A stretch of 64,000 bases of DNA. It comes from Theocolax elegans. Taxonomy: Eukaryota > Arthropoda > Insecta > Hymenoptera > Cerocephalidae. Below the pieces are notes generated by a model. The model had not been told where the DNA came from. It made no database searches and worked only from the letters and a program-made list of their open reading frames with translations. Below, piece by piece: positions 1-14,204 of this stretch. The first letter of the stretch is position 1; each line of letters starts with the position of its first letter. Made by a program: the position numbers and the translations under genes. The DNA lies in assembly GCA_026168455.1 (NCBI GenBank), contig CM047425.1, positions 97,777,580 through 97,841,579 on the forward strand. Reading direction: 5' to 3'.

Positions 1-1775
1 CGTACTGTGCTATGGTACTATAGGGATCCAAGAAAAAGGGAGGACCGGCAGCTTTTAATCGCGAGAAGCGCTTTTTATTGCTTTCCAGTGATAATTGGAA
101 TGGCGACGGGGTAACCCTCGATTGATTATAATATGGATATATGCTTCGCCTAATTTCTTTGCAGCTACCTTTTTCTTTTTTTTTCTTTTCTTCTATGGTA
201 AATAATTTCGCAGTAAAGGGTGGCTCTAATATAACGATGTGAACATTTCATTATATTTTTTACAATATTTTAAAGTTTTATAATATGATTGATTATTATG
301 TCTACTTTTGTAAAATAATAAAATATTTGACTAAAAATAAAATATATGAATTTGCTTCATCCAATAAATATTCTAACCATATAATTTAAAAAAACGAATA
401 ACCAGCATTAAAATACAATACTCACGTTAAATCAAGACCTAATTTACAAGCTATTATTTTATGAAAACCGCTATGGACAAAACTTCATAACCATAAGCAT
501 ATCAAAATATATCACGACCATCGTCATACCAAATTCGAAAGAAACATCCAAAAATCGGTACATATTTTCGAAAGATATGTATACCTAGTACGGTAAATCT
601 ACCTCGCGATGTCGAAATATCGTATCAGGATCTTATATATGTGAAAAGAAAAAGGAGGTCGAACATTCGCGATCGCGCAGCGAGATAACTTAGCCACCAC
701 GAGTCTTGGAACGTTGAGAGAAAAAAATGTAGATGGAAAATAAGAGAGAAGAAGGAGGGTGAGGCGAAGGTTTCTCTAAGCTGCCGGCGAAAGACAATGC
801 GTTACCCGGTAAAACGATATCCTTTTGCGGCCTCGTCCGCCTTTACACGTATGTATATATGTAACGTATTCTGTCTCTTTGCTGTACACGAAACGTCTAT
901 ATTTTTAATTTATTCAGTTAAGAAATAATATTAATATACTTTGAAAATAACTCAAGAAAACGTTATTTACCAACGATTTATTGAACACTAAGGGTTATTG
1001 TCAAAATCGTGTTCCATTTTAGTGTAGCTAAATATCCTATTTTGAATATACGAGAATGTATTTACAGAAACGGTTAAATTGTCGGTCTAACAAACTCTCA
1101 ATTATTTCAATTATTGACACAATCGATATAATTTAATTAAAACATTTGAAAATCCAAAAGCAAATAAATTATCAATATTATATCCTATCGTCATTACTAC
1201 ATCTCACCAAACAAATAACAAAGAAAAAATAAAGTATAACTGTAATGTCTCTAATGAACTTACGTCAAAGAACGTTACACTTCTCCAAAACAATAACGAG
1301 CAAATATTGACTTTCCTTTGTTTTTTTGGTCGCATTAATCTATGTCATCGACGAAGACAACAAGTCGGAATAAAAAGAAGCATATACTTATAGCGAAAGA
1401 TAAAATACGCGAAGCAAGTATAAGGCCAAGATTCAACGGAGTAAAACTCGACGTTTACATCAGCCGGAGTGGCTGCACTCTTGATCGGACGAGACAGCTG
1501 ATACGGTGGTTGAACTCGTATATATGTGTATCGAACTAACGTTGATTGCGAGACTCGTGGTGTTGAATTCCTCGTATACTTACGTGTATATATGCATATA
1601 TATAAGCATATATTTATATATACATACACACACGCACACGCACACATAGATATATGTATATATTCGGGTAACTTCGTCGGCGGTTTGCAGCTGACGCGAC
1701 GGGACGGAGAAAGGAATGAGTAAAAAAAATCCTGCGGCCTTTCTCGGAATCTTGGATAAATGTATAATGAGAGAC

Positions 1776-1816
<41 letters not shown>

Positions 1817-4800
1817 TATTGCTTAAGGAATGTGTACCATGCGTGTATTAAGTATACAAAAGACTGGAGAGGATTTTTTTAGTTGGTCAAGTTTACTATG
1901 GTGTTGACGTATTCGAACTAAAAGTATCTATGTCTATTTTGAGAAAAATGGAAATAGTATCTGGACGTCAGGTGGAATTAACATTTTTTTCATCGGATAA
2001 AGTTTCAAGAATTTATAAACAACTATAAAAGTATCGTCAAACTCGAAATATTAAATAGTACATAAAATTATTTTAATATGAAGCGATATTATTATAAAAT
2101 AAGCAATAAACAAGTATTCAAAAGTGTACAAGCGTTTCAAGACAATCGAATAATCTTTATATAAAATCGTAAGAAATCTCCTCGGAGAATCATGATAATC
2201 GGAGTGGTGCGAACGTTTAGTTAAACCAAGCGAAACCTAGTTATCGTTTAAGTATAAAATAAAGGAAAAGCCAGATTTTCATTAACCGTCCCATTATCTC
2301 AATCCTGTTACCACTTAGCATCTCGCTGCTGGTGTGTTTTGTATATACTCGTCACTCAATAAAGCTCGGGTGTACGCTGTAATCCGTGTGCGTGTAAGTG
2401 TGTGCGTGTGTGTGTGTATACGTGTATAGGTGCTATATACATCCAACCCCGATCCATGTTGTCCGTTTAATTCTCTTTTATGCTAGTTCTCCGTGTACTC
2501 TCGTTTCTCTACGGCGCGCGTTTAAATTGCGAATGCTTCGCGTGCCGGCGCGTTCTATTTAAATGTAATTTGTATCTGGCAACCTTGGCCCATAGCAATG
2601 CTTTTCTTTGTTTGTTTACCCATGTTCCGCCGAATTCCTCCTTTTTACTTTTGTCTCGGAGAGAAAGAGAGAAAGAGAGAGAGAGAGTTCTTCATGGGAT
2701 TTTTCGACATACGCCTCCCGTGGCTTCCGTCGTTCGATTACATTCGCGCATAAATAATATCGTAAAACGAATCGTCACAATTATAGGTTTCTTTATGATT
2801 AATTAGAGCGATACTAACAATAAATCAACTTTGTATGAGAACCTTATAAAATTTCAATTTGAATTATCTCACAACTATTTGAAATTAAAATATGTATGCT
2901 TTTATCCTCTAGCTATTTCGATTTCTCGATTATTGCTCCTTACTAATGCAAAAAGAAAATACGTTGTAAAATAAAATCTACAAAATGAAGGAAATGGCAG
3001 TGTATCGAGGAACTTAAAGTATAAAAATCGGTAATGATAAAAAAAACGAGTCACGAGCGTAACAAAACATCAATCGCACGTTAACATGAAGGAGAAAAGT
3101 ACCCTAACAAAAGAGAACGCGTGTATAAATCGAGCGCCGCAAATAAAACCGGAATCGGCAAAGTACACACGAGACCCACGCCTGTGTATATAACCCTTAT
3201 ACATACAGACAAAAAAGAGAAGAGGCGTGACAGCATCACGTACCTTATCGGACTCCTCTAGTCCAGTTCTATACAATGCGTTTAGGGAAGGAGGGGGACG
3301 ATCAGGCACACCCTTAATAAAGCCATCCTAAAGCATTATACCGTTTTTCTCCTCTCCTCTCCGAACGGTAGTTTTTTTCTTTTTCTCTTCGTCTGGACCC
3401 TACTTGCTGCGTATATACACGTTTAGCCTACCCAGTGGATTTCCCACGCGCGAGGGAGCGCGAAAATCCGTGCCGCGTGCCGCGATTCGTTACGATGCGT
3501 AATTCGCGACTGATTGGCGAGAAATTGAACTTTTACGCGATACCCTTCATTATCTTTTTTGCTTTTTCCTTTGCCTTTCCGAGAATTTTTCTCATAAAAA
3601 TCTACGAGTTTCCCATACATTTTTTTCCCATAATTACTAAATTGAGTTATAAACGACAAAGAGAGAAATTTATATAATAATTAAATTATGACAAGTGATT
3701 ATATACGTATATATTATAAGTATTTAAATTACGCGTTCACTGTATTTAGGTGGAATAAGAATACAATATCGTAAGCCAATAAAAAATCTTGAAAGTATAT
3801 ATCACAAAAGGTACAGGAATCAAAATAACTGCTCATATTGTCAACGTGTGTGTTAAACGAGAAATATGAAATATGAAACCCTTGAATCAGCTTTCCCGCA
3901 GGACACAGTGGATGCGTTATACGTCCCTCAGGAAATAACGAAACCTGTCATTTGTGCATTTACACGTGGTACCCGTGCAATATAAATACGTTTGCTCTCT
4001 TAACTTTTTGCGTTTACGCGCGAGAAGGGCTGGCCTAATGACAGGTTATGGAATTTCAGTCTCCTGAGCACGTGCCTCCCTGGTACATTTATACATATAT
4101 ATATAACTGCATGTATCATTGAACGTATTGTAAGGGCTTGTACCGACCGAAAAGCCGCGTGCTTTTAAAATCGAACGGAACGTGCGTGCGGAATGACTTT
4201 TTGATGTTGATTATTATCGTTTATATTTGTTTTGATCTTTCACGTATGTGTACACACATGTGCGTTTCGCTTGTGCTCTATACACCTATTGGTGAGATTT
4301 CAAACGCGCCTTATGTTCAATATAGAAATTCCTCGTAGGGTTATTAGATTTCGAGGAATTTTCTGCACAGTAATTGAAATATTTGTCACGTTGATACATA
4401 TATTTATATTTATTTATTATATTTATTTTTTGGAGATAAACTGCGAAGCTTTTGCAATTGAATATATTGTAAATAATGAAATATAAAAATATAGATACGT
4501 GATATAAGCTGAAAAGTTAAATCCTTTACTATCAAATAGTGCATGTAGCAATAGCTAAGTTTTGATGAAAGTTTTTACTATTACATATAATACGTCTTAC
4601 TGTTTATATAATTTATCGCGTATATATATCAATAACATAATTGTATAAAACTATTCATTATATAAAATTCATTAGTATGGGCATGCGTTATATTTATTCA
4701 TCGACTGACAATTTCCTCCTTAAGAAAAACAAGTAAGAACCTCTTGTATTCATATATCAAACGAAAGTAAGTGAAGGAAATCAGTAAAATCACTTATACG

Positions 4801-7315
4801 ACACGTTAAGAGACTAAAGATAAGAATCAAGGTAATAAAAGCTTGAAAGCGAAATAAATTTGTTACACGGGCGCTCATCCCGTAATCGTTGGATCCGGAG
4901 GATTATTTAAAGGCACCCCTCTTCTTTCTCAACCCGGGTGTTTCACGTTTATCAGACTCGTGCGGGGGCCAGCAATATATATACACGCGTCTATATACAC
5001 GAAACCTTGAGATAATATCACGGAGCGTCGTGTGTCCCCCACCCCCCTCCCCTCCCTCCACCATCCCTTTTTCCGCATCATCCTCGCGCGTTACCATGAC
5101 TCTTCAGGATATTCCACCAAGTAATAAAGCTCGTCCCGGGCTTACTCGTGGCTTATCTTTCCCCGCTCCCTTTTCCTTATATTTTCCTTTTTTTATACAT
5201 GGAAATTGTAGTGGGTGATGCTTTTATCATTAAGTGTTCTTATTTTTATTACGGTCCTTCACGACGTGCAATTGGATTTTACTCACTGGTTTTTTTAGTT
5301 TATGTAATATTTCATTAAAAAGGGGTTGTCTATACATACTTAGCTTGCTTAGTTGAACGCTATTGCATACACATTATTTGTATGAAAAAGGAACCGAAAG
5401 TCAAAAGAAATCGTGAGTATATAACTAAAGAACATAGAAGCCAATACGCTACAAACAATAAATTTAAGAAAAGTAAAATATTCGGTCCGTCAATCATAAA
5501 AGTTGCGAGACTAAACGAGAGAGAGAGAGAGGGATGATAAAAAGTATACGGAATCGGTCGACGAGTTTTTGGCTCGGACGTAGAAAAGCGAGACGTCATA
5601 ATATTGTCTCCCCGTGACGTCTCGGCATAATGGCTCTTTTCTCACTGGCGAGTATAAAGAGGCGGAATCTCGACAGTGTCGAGAGAGAGGGTGATACGTC
5701 GCGGGGGGTGCCGCGACGACTCTTGGGACGAATCGCATTCAGGCCACTTCCGAGGTAACAACGACGCAGATCAGCCGCGCGGGACGTGTAAATGTAAGGT
5801 GGTAGTTCAGATGTATACACAAACACGTTATACGTATATCTATATATATTTGCGCTACTTGACTGGAACGTATACACTTTGTTTCTTTCTATCTCTTGGT
5901 TTATTCCTTCTCGTGTAAGCATGGATTTTATACGCGTTTCTTTAAATTTAAGACGTTTCCATGTACATGACTTTTTGTTGATGATTGTTTTTTTTTTACT
6001 TTGAAACCATTACTGCAATATTCATAAAGGAATATTTGCGACGAGAGTGTATCTTTTAACTGTTTAGTCATCATACTTTTTCGCATATAAGAATTTTTTT
6101 CTCTTGTAGAAGTTATACATGATGTAACAATAGTTAAAAAATATTTATTCAAACAAATATTCCTTTTTCCCGGAGTATAATGAGAGAAAAATAAAGAAAA
6201 TAATTCAACACATTAGCAAATACTTTAGCGTGGATCGCGATAAACAGATAGAAATGAGTTGGTGTATATACACGAAGCATCCTGACTCTTAGGAACTTCC
6301 TTCTCTGCGTAATAATCACCGTACATGTATATTTACATAGATGGTAGCTACGCATTTATTTGCCTCTCCCTCACCGTAACGCACCATTTTCATCTCCTGG
6401 TTAGGTTTATTTTATCTCTTTCTCTCTCTCTCTCGCTCTCTTCCCTTGAGCCCGCATTCATACTCTTTCCCGGTTCCCCTCTATACGTTTGCAATGGAAA
6501 CGCGTGTGACGTCTCTATGTTGGGGCTTCTCGGTTCTTCTCACTCGTCCGCACTTCACACTTCATGCTAATTCCATCGATCCGAGTTTTAAGCCCTTACG
6601 AGGGGCTCATCCCGCGCGCATTGGGGATGACGCCCGCCCGCGAGTAGAAGCGGAAAAATCAATGGAGATACTCATTCTTATAATCATTGTCGTTCCCGTC
6701 CAAGGGTCTTGCAAACGATCCGAAACCAACTTTTAAATCTTTGCGATAAACATGCCTGATCATAATAAACTCTTTTATTTATGTTATTGTTTCTTATAGT
6801 TTGTTATATGTATATAAATATATTTCTACTGATGGGTAAAAGTTTTTCATTACAACTGTATTAAATTGCTTGTGTATCAGTTTAATATAATAAATTTTGT
6901 AATTGTGAATTACATTTGTTCATAGCAAAATAAATGATCTTTTATTATTAAATATATGAATTATTAAATCATTAAAACCAAAAGTATTTGATACTCCTAT
7001 GTGGTGAATATTATTTTCAAGAAAGTTGACTTACTTGCACCAATAAACGACATTACATTTTGGCCAAATATATTTTCATTTCATCGATATTCTCTTCCCA
7101 TTCGAAATATTAAATCCGCTATACGCGAGTACTCGAAAAAAAAGAAAAAAAGATCATACGTAATTAACTCACGAAATAGATTCACGAAAGGGCATTTTAA
7201 TGAAATAAGCTGTCGAGTAGAAATATCTTGTGCGAGTAAAGCAAGCTACTTACACACCGTATTTCAGTTTCAAAATACACTGTGATGCCATAGAGAAACG
7301 TGAGTAAAAAAGGCA

Positions 7316-7317
<2 letters not shown>

Positions 7318-7371
<54 letters not shown>
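7318..7371. repeat. (GA)n microsatellite
   Basis: About 27 near-perfect GA units, among the longest in the window, followed by AAGGGAGG repeats. Confidence 0.95.
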
Positions 7372-7374
<3 letters not shown>

Positions 7375-10061
7375 GAGGAAGGGAGGAAGCGAGTGTATAG
7401 GTGGTAGTTGCACGCCGAACCGAGGAGAATATACGGTGTATATCGAGACCCTTTTCATACTGCACGTTGCTCGAATCGCGAATTCAAAGCTCCTCTTACG
7501 TATGATGCGATTTGATTGCAGTGTTTGATAACGATGCTCTTTGCGATTGAAAGCCGTTTAAGTGGCGTACGATGCTCGGGCGACAAAAACAGGATGGAAC
7601 TGACGCCACCCTTTTCCCTCGAAGGTCGCTTTAATTAGCACTTGCTATACGTTATACATTATACGTAGCAAGTGTAGATATTTTTTTACGCACGTGTGGT
7701 GTAACGTCGTTTGCTAATTAAATCGAGTATAATATGGGCTATACATGTATAAAATGTATCAACAGTGTGGGTTTTTTTTCACGAATTTAAAGTTGTCATA
7801 CCTGTACTTATAGGTTTTAAACATTTGTCTGCACTGTTTCAATATAACATCACTTAAACGTTTACGACAATTTATTTAAGTAAATTGACTAATCGGAATT
7901 CGTTTAGAATCACAGCCTGCACGAAACGTATAACTACCAATATATGCTAATAAAGTAAGTGTGCGTGTATATATGGACACCTCACCGCAAATAACCCTCA
8001 AGAACGAGTATATACAGCAAAATTATAGACTCGAACCAACTGGCGAATTAGTAGCCCAATAGTCTAGCATTAGCCACAAACGAAAAACCCTTTAACCCCT
8101 CTCCTTTCCTCATCCATTGAAGACTCGTGAAGTGCCGCCTGCGGCACATTGGTTTTTCGCTCCCCCGACAAATCCTCGACAATGCCAGCCGCGAAAACCA
8201 GTCTCTAGGGTTCCGTTCTCTTGAGTACCCCCCTGAATTCCGTAGAAAAGCGCACAACCGACGACGACCAAAGGGACAAATGACGATGACGTCGAGTAGG
8301 TTCTTACCTCGCTTCCTCTATAATCGTGATTCTCTCTCTCTCTCTCTCTCTCTCTTTAAATGTCACCAAGTTCCTTTCATTACGATACACGTATATACGT
8401 ATATATATATTCCAGTGCGGGATTTGTCAATTCTTGCGAGGCTATTTTGCATTCTTAGTTTGTCATGTGTCGCTATAGCCTTTTCCTTTTGTCTCGTAAC
8501 TTGTCACCTTAATTTCGAGATGCAGTTTTCAATTTTTGCATTGTGACTTGTATATGTACTTACTTAACAAACGGGTTTTGAATTTTGTGCTCTTGTCAAA
8601 TTGTTCGTTGATGATATATGAAGTCGTAATGGGATTAGCTGAATTAACAAAGAAAGATACATTCATTTACTCAATGTACATTATGTATAGACAATTCATA
8701 ACTATTGCAATAATAATGATTCAAAACGAGGTAGTATTTAAAAACAATATAATTATATAAATTATAAATTTAAATAATAAATACAAATTGTTCGTATCAA
8801 TTTAATATATAGTTTTACGATTTCACCTTAACCTTAACTGATAAGAAAAATTGTAATTAAGTTTACTTTTTTTTTGGTTTCATCAAACATTATCATCACC
8901 TGGCAACTCGAAAAAAAACTAAAATATTTTCCCAAATTAGACCAGATGACTGACCGAAGATGATTGACTTGAAAGAAAAAAACTTTTTTTTTGAATGCTC
9001 GTCAAATTTCCTTTCCATCGTAGCGTAACAATGGCCTGTCAAGGATCGTTCACAGGTATGTCGAGCAGACCGTCCAAAAGCTGTCTACTTTTACTACTGG
9101 CTCGTTGACGTCGGAAAACGAACTTGTACACGTTTGTGTATTGTATACCATTCAAAAGGCACGTTTCAAAGATAATTCAAGCTGCCACAAAGTAACAGAA
9201 TGTGAAAGAATCAAAATTTTTTTAATAACTGCATTATAAATTATTTAAACCAATAATAGTTAATTGTTAAAAATGATATTTACTAACTAAAATCTCAATT
9301 AATTATTTAAAAATAAAACTGGACAATTCTAACTATTAATATTAGTTGAACTATGAGCATTCAAGATAAATGAAACTTTTCGCAGCAATAAAACTGACTT
9401 TGAACCAGAAAATTTCACCCCAAGAAAGTAAGTTTTGAACTGGAGCAACGTGCAACGTAATCGTGTTAGGTGAGGTAGGAAAAACTAAAGAGAGAAAGAG
9501 AGTAAAGGGAGAGACAGAGAGAGAGAGAGAGAGAGATAGAGGAGGCAGGTTATTTTCACCTGCCTGGATAGGAATTACACGGTCTCGCGAGATTGGCCGA
9601 GGGACATGTCATTCCTCCCGGGAGGTTTTCCCGGACCCCATTCCGCACGTCAACGCGCTACATCGTTGAAACGGTGTGACGTCTCGTCTTGGACGCCCAT
9701 GGAGACCCGCGGCCCTCGAATCGCCGCCACCCCCAAAGTTTCTCTATCTCTATACATGTACACACACAATTTCTACTGCCTTGATTTATGTATATACAAA
9801 AACCATCATTCCATTTCTGAATTAAATTGTTTTTTGTTCGGGCATAAGAAATATTTTAATTGGATTAATCATCTGCACAAATTGTTTTGTTTATAAAAAT
9901 CTCTGCAAAATGCTACAAGTGATTTTGAAATAATAGTATAAAATCTTTACAACAATATTAAGTCAAATTGCTATTATATATAAAAAATAACTACTATATA
10001 CAAAAATTTGTTGTTCTCCATCTAGAGTATTTTTAAGTTTGGTGCAGATCTCGCGGGTTCG

Positions 10062-10064
<3 letters not shown>

Positions 10065-10094
<30 letters not shown>
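10065..10094. repeat. (CA)n microsatellite
   Basis: About 15 CA units, followed downstream (10230-10276) by TA/CATA-rich sequence. Confidence 0.95.
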
Positions 10095-10095
<1 letters not shown>

Positions 10096-11773
10096 GTTTG
10101 TTCTTTGGTATAAGACGCGCGGTATTCTTTTCGCTTGTGTCACTTACAGTCCGTATAAATCCCGGCGGGCGAGCTCTTTTACGGCCTCACTCGACTGTAC
10201 ACAGGAGGAGAAACTGCGGGTGCGGGTGTGTATATATATATATATGTACATATGTATATATATATATATACATATATACTGGTTCTTCTGCGCTCGATAG
10301 TCCGGTAATTTATGCCCGCGCGCTCCGGCGACGTGACTGCGACTTTTCTTTCCGCGTGCACTTGGTTTTTCGCTCTTGCAGGAACACACTAGGTACTTAC
10401 ATGTATTATGGATATACCGATCCACCAGACCCTTTCAATGGATTGCAGCCTCGTTTGCAATTTATACAGAATTTTTCGATTTTAAAGGGCTTCCCTTCTT
10501 TACTCTCTAATTTGTTAAGTGCGTAATTTACACCTTTGCACCGACGATAATATTCGTGGTAATCCATTTCGTAATTTACAAAATTACGTATAGATTATAA
10601 TGATAGAAGTTACATTACATGTTACAAATTGATATATATCAAGGCTACGATCGATGTATTATTTTTTATTCTATATATATTAAATACGATCATAGTTTAA
10701 AATAACATTAAATTTATGATTTTACTTGATCAGCTATTACATATATTAAATTAATATATATTTCTAATAAACATGCGCACCCATAGATGAGGAATAAGTT
10801 ACATCAAATTTATTTGCTTGATCCAAACTTAACACTAGCTGGTACCATTGATTTCAACGAAAAAAGGAAACGCTCGATTCGGGAAGGAACACATAATTCG
10901 CCCAAGTGCTAATTTACGAAATGAAACCGAGGGACCGTATTACGCGACAGCTCCACGTGACATTAAAAAGGGAAAGAGAGGAAAAAAGACGAAATAATGG
11001 AACATCGATTCTCCTTATTCGACAAAATACATCATGCACACCACCCGTGAAGTAAAAAAGAGTGCGAATAAAAATACACGTAAATAAGCAAAAAACAAAC
11101 TAATATTCATATATATTCTAGCGCGTTGATATAGATGTCTATATACGTATATACATAAATATGTATACTGCACGTACATGTACATTTGAGTGGCGCAAGG
11201 GAGGTATGTACACAATTGAACCCGGAGGTAATTAACTCCCACGGTAGAAGCTACGGCATCGTTTTAATTACCGCTCTCGTCGCATTTCATCGAGCAGAGC
11301 CAGCCGCCTTGTCTCGCTCACTCATCAGCCCCTTCACCCGGCTCTCTCGCCCTGTATCTCTCACCCCATTACGTGTTTATTATAAATCCAATATGTATAT
11401 ATGTATATCGGAATAACGTCGAGGAAAAGGATCGAAAATCAGTACTATCGGCGAGCTTTTTATAATAAGACTCAGATGAGACATTTCGTACAATGTATCG
11501 AATTTTACGTACGTAACGAGGAAAACGATTTATTCGTTTATAGGACGTATGTATCAGGTATATTTCGTTGAGTGAATTCATTAATTTTTTTCTATCAATG
11601 CTAAGTGTGGTGTAATATTCAAAGAAAATTTAAGCATATTAAATTTAATAAGAAAACGCAAAAAATATATTGCATTAAAAATTATACAGGAATCAAAAAT
11701 GTTATAATTTTTATAAAATAGTAAGTTAAATATGACGTTGTAATTAAAGTATTGCATAATATTAACGTTGCAG

Positions 11774-11967
11774 GTCTCGTCGATCAACAGGGTCTTACGA
11801 AATCTCGCGGCGCAAAAAGAACAAAGGCAACAACAGCAACAACAACAACAAGGTGGTGTCGGTGCAGTGGGAGTCGGAGTGGGTGCAGGTAGTCCCGCGG
11901 AAAGCGTTTACGATAAGTTGAGGTTACTCAATGGTCAGACCACCGGCTGGCCTAGACCTAATCCATG
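11774..11967 (+). CDS. toy: toy exon: end of paired domain and polyQ linker
   Basis: The acceptor is TTGCAG ending at 11773 and the donor is GTAATT at 11968. The exon opens in phase 0 with [17 protein letters not shown], the last helix of the Pax6 paired domain, so the preceding intron falls inside the paired domain as in other Pax6 genes. A CAA/CAG-encoded Gln run (R then eight Q), a [12 protein letters not shown] stretch and the WPRPNPW linker motif follow. It ends two bases into a Trp codon completed by the next exon. The earlier paired-domain exons were not found in 1-11773. Confidence 0.95.
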
Positions 11968-14167
11968 GTAATTATATTTCACGGATCCTTCGTCTTCTTT
12001 TTTTTTATCCGTCACATCGTTAATGCCATTATGAGTAAAATTTGCTTCTAACTTCAAAATTAATATTTATTTGAAAAGAAATTGAACATAAAATTAAAAT
12101 TGAATTATAATTTCAAATTGAAATAAAAAAAATTATCCTGATAAATTTTGGTCCCGCAGATTCTAAAATAACGTTTTATTTGATTTTTTTTCTCGAAAAC
12201 CCAGGTATCCGTCCGGAGCAGGTAGTCCTTTTTCTTCTCTGCAACCGAGCTTAAGTCCGAGCCATTGTACGGCCCTTCCTCCCGATCCAGCGGACATTCT
12301 TCACGCGAAGAAAGGTGAGTTCATGGATATATTTTTTTTACTCCCGATTTTCGATATTTCTCTGTCCTTCTACTGACTTATCGACAGATGATTCTTTTCA
12401 ACTTCCATCGCTAAGTTTTTTTTACACCGCGTTTCTTAGAGCTATAATTCTACCCATCCCCCCTCGCCCGTTAATAAGATTATATGCTACTACTGCCGGC
12501 GATTCGGTAGCATTCGGTAAAATCTATAAATTTAATGCCTGACACTTAACTAGTGAAACCTTTATATTTCAAGAGATATTATTTTTTTTCTCTTTGGAAA
12601 ATCATCTGTAAATATGTTTTGAAATGTACTATGGATTCCTCGAAATGATATTATAAATTGTACTCGAGTATATAGATGCACGGCATGAAATTAATCAATT
12701 TCTTATTAAACGCATCGTCTATGCATTATTTCAATATTTTTTTAAGGTTTATAAATTAATTTTCTTTGAACGTTTGATGATAAAAATTTTTGCAAAAATG
12801 AATAATTAGAAATTTCGTTTCTAAACTACATGTGTAAATATAGATTTGACCTAAATTTTATAAATTTTCTTTTGGTATACTAAAATACTTTAGCCCTTTT
12901 ACAAAGCACAATACAAAAAATACTATAAAAAATTGCATTATAAAGCCTTGTCACTCAATTTAAACCCGCTACACCAAAGCAAATTGACGCAAAACAAAAT
13001 CGCAAGCGTATACGCTATAAAGCAGTATCTATATAAGAAATATATTTTAATTTTGACATAAATTGCAGAATTATTTAAAAATATATACATTACGTCAGAC
13101 ACATATTTATTACATTAAATATATTATTAATAATTAAATTTTAGTCAAATATTAATTGATATATTTTGCAAACAAGAACAGCTATTCTGTACTTTGTGCG
13201 AGCTATTTTCAATTTCCTATATTTATTATACGATTTTCTATAATTAAATATTGTAAGGACGATATCATCAAAATTATATTATAATTATACGATAAGTATA
13301 AACATTTTAATTAATTTTAATAATTTAAATACTCGTAATATAAAATCAATTACAAGGATTTCGCGTATTTAATTATAGGAAACATTCAAATTTATGTTTT
13401 CTTACAATCATAAATAATTAAATATTTATTCTAATCTTAATTTCTGAACAGTTTAGATATTTTTTCTTAGTTTTCATTAGAGTTTCTCTAAATATTTAGT
13501 ATGTATAAGTATAATTTAATAATATATAATTCAAATGATACATCACAAAAGCTCGTATGTAGAATCATATCGCGAAATAGTATATGCGTATATATATATA
13601 TGTGTGTGTGTGTATATAGATAGTTGCAAGTATTCCAAGTACGGCGCGATCGCACTTCAAACGGTCGACGCGCCTGTGGTTCAGCTTCGAACCGCAAATC
13701 CACAAGTTTGCCCACCCACTGTCCAGAGCGTGTATGTAACTCGGTACGTGTGGACGCGCACGTGTATGCATGAACTTTAAACCGGGTAAAACACCATGCA
13801 AATATTGTAATTTGAGATATTTTACATTGTCAAAAAAATTCTTATAATAAATTTGTTAGAATAAGTTTCGTTTCATCATAAATATTTGAAATATTATAAT
13901 ATTTAAAGTAAGAATAAAATGGAAAATAATATAAATGCTTGAACACTTTGTTTTGAGTTAAAAAGAATATTTGTAAAAAACTGCAAAGTTCGAAATCGAG
14001 AAAAAGAATTAATTAAAAATGTAATGTATAGGTGCTTCATCTCATCATTTAATAAATTCACACGAGATAAAAGGGGTACTTTAATTCGCGTAATACATTG
14101 CGTAATCTACGCACAAGTGATACCAAACCGACATTTAATTAAAACCTCTCTTTGTCTCATCCTCCTC

Positions 14168-14204
<37 letters not shown>

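Larger units (their letters stand above)
1..11773 (+). other. toy: toy intron, 3' part; no gene found
   Basis: Non-coding up to the acceptor at 11773. I searched both strands for the missing paired-domain segments (VSNGCVSKILGRYYETG, WEIRDRLL types) and for other families and found none. It holds AT-rich stretches alternating with less AT-rich patches and GA/CT/CA microsatellites at about 1780-1816, 2660-2688, 6414-6440, 7318-7371, 8328-8355, 9491-9535 and 10065-10094. Open frames here are low-complexity readings of these repeats. Confidence 0.7.

Noticed and set aside
1..11773. Possible missing paired-domain exons
   Set aside because: No stretch on either strand encodes the conserved N-terminal or middle paired-domain residues, so these exons are judged to lie left of the window.
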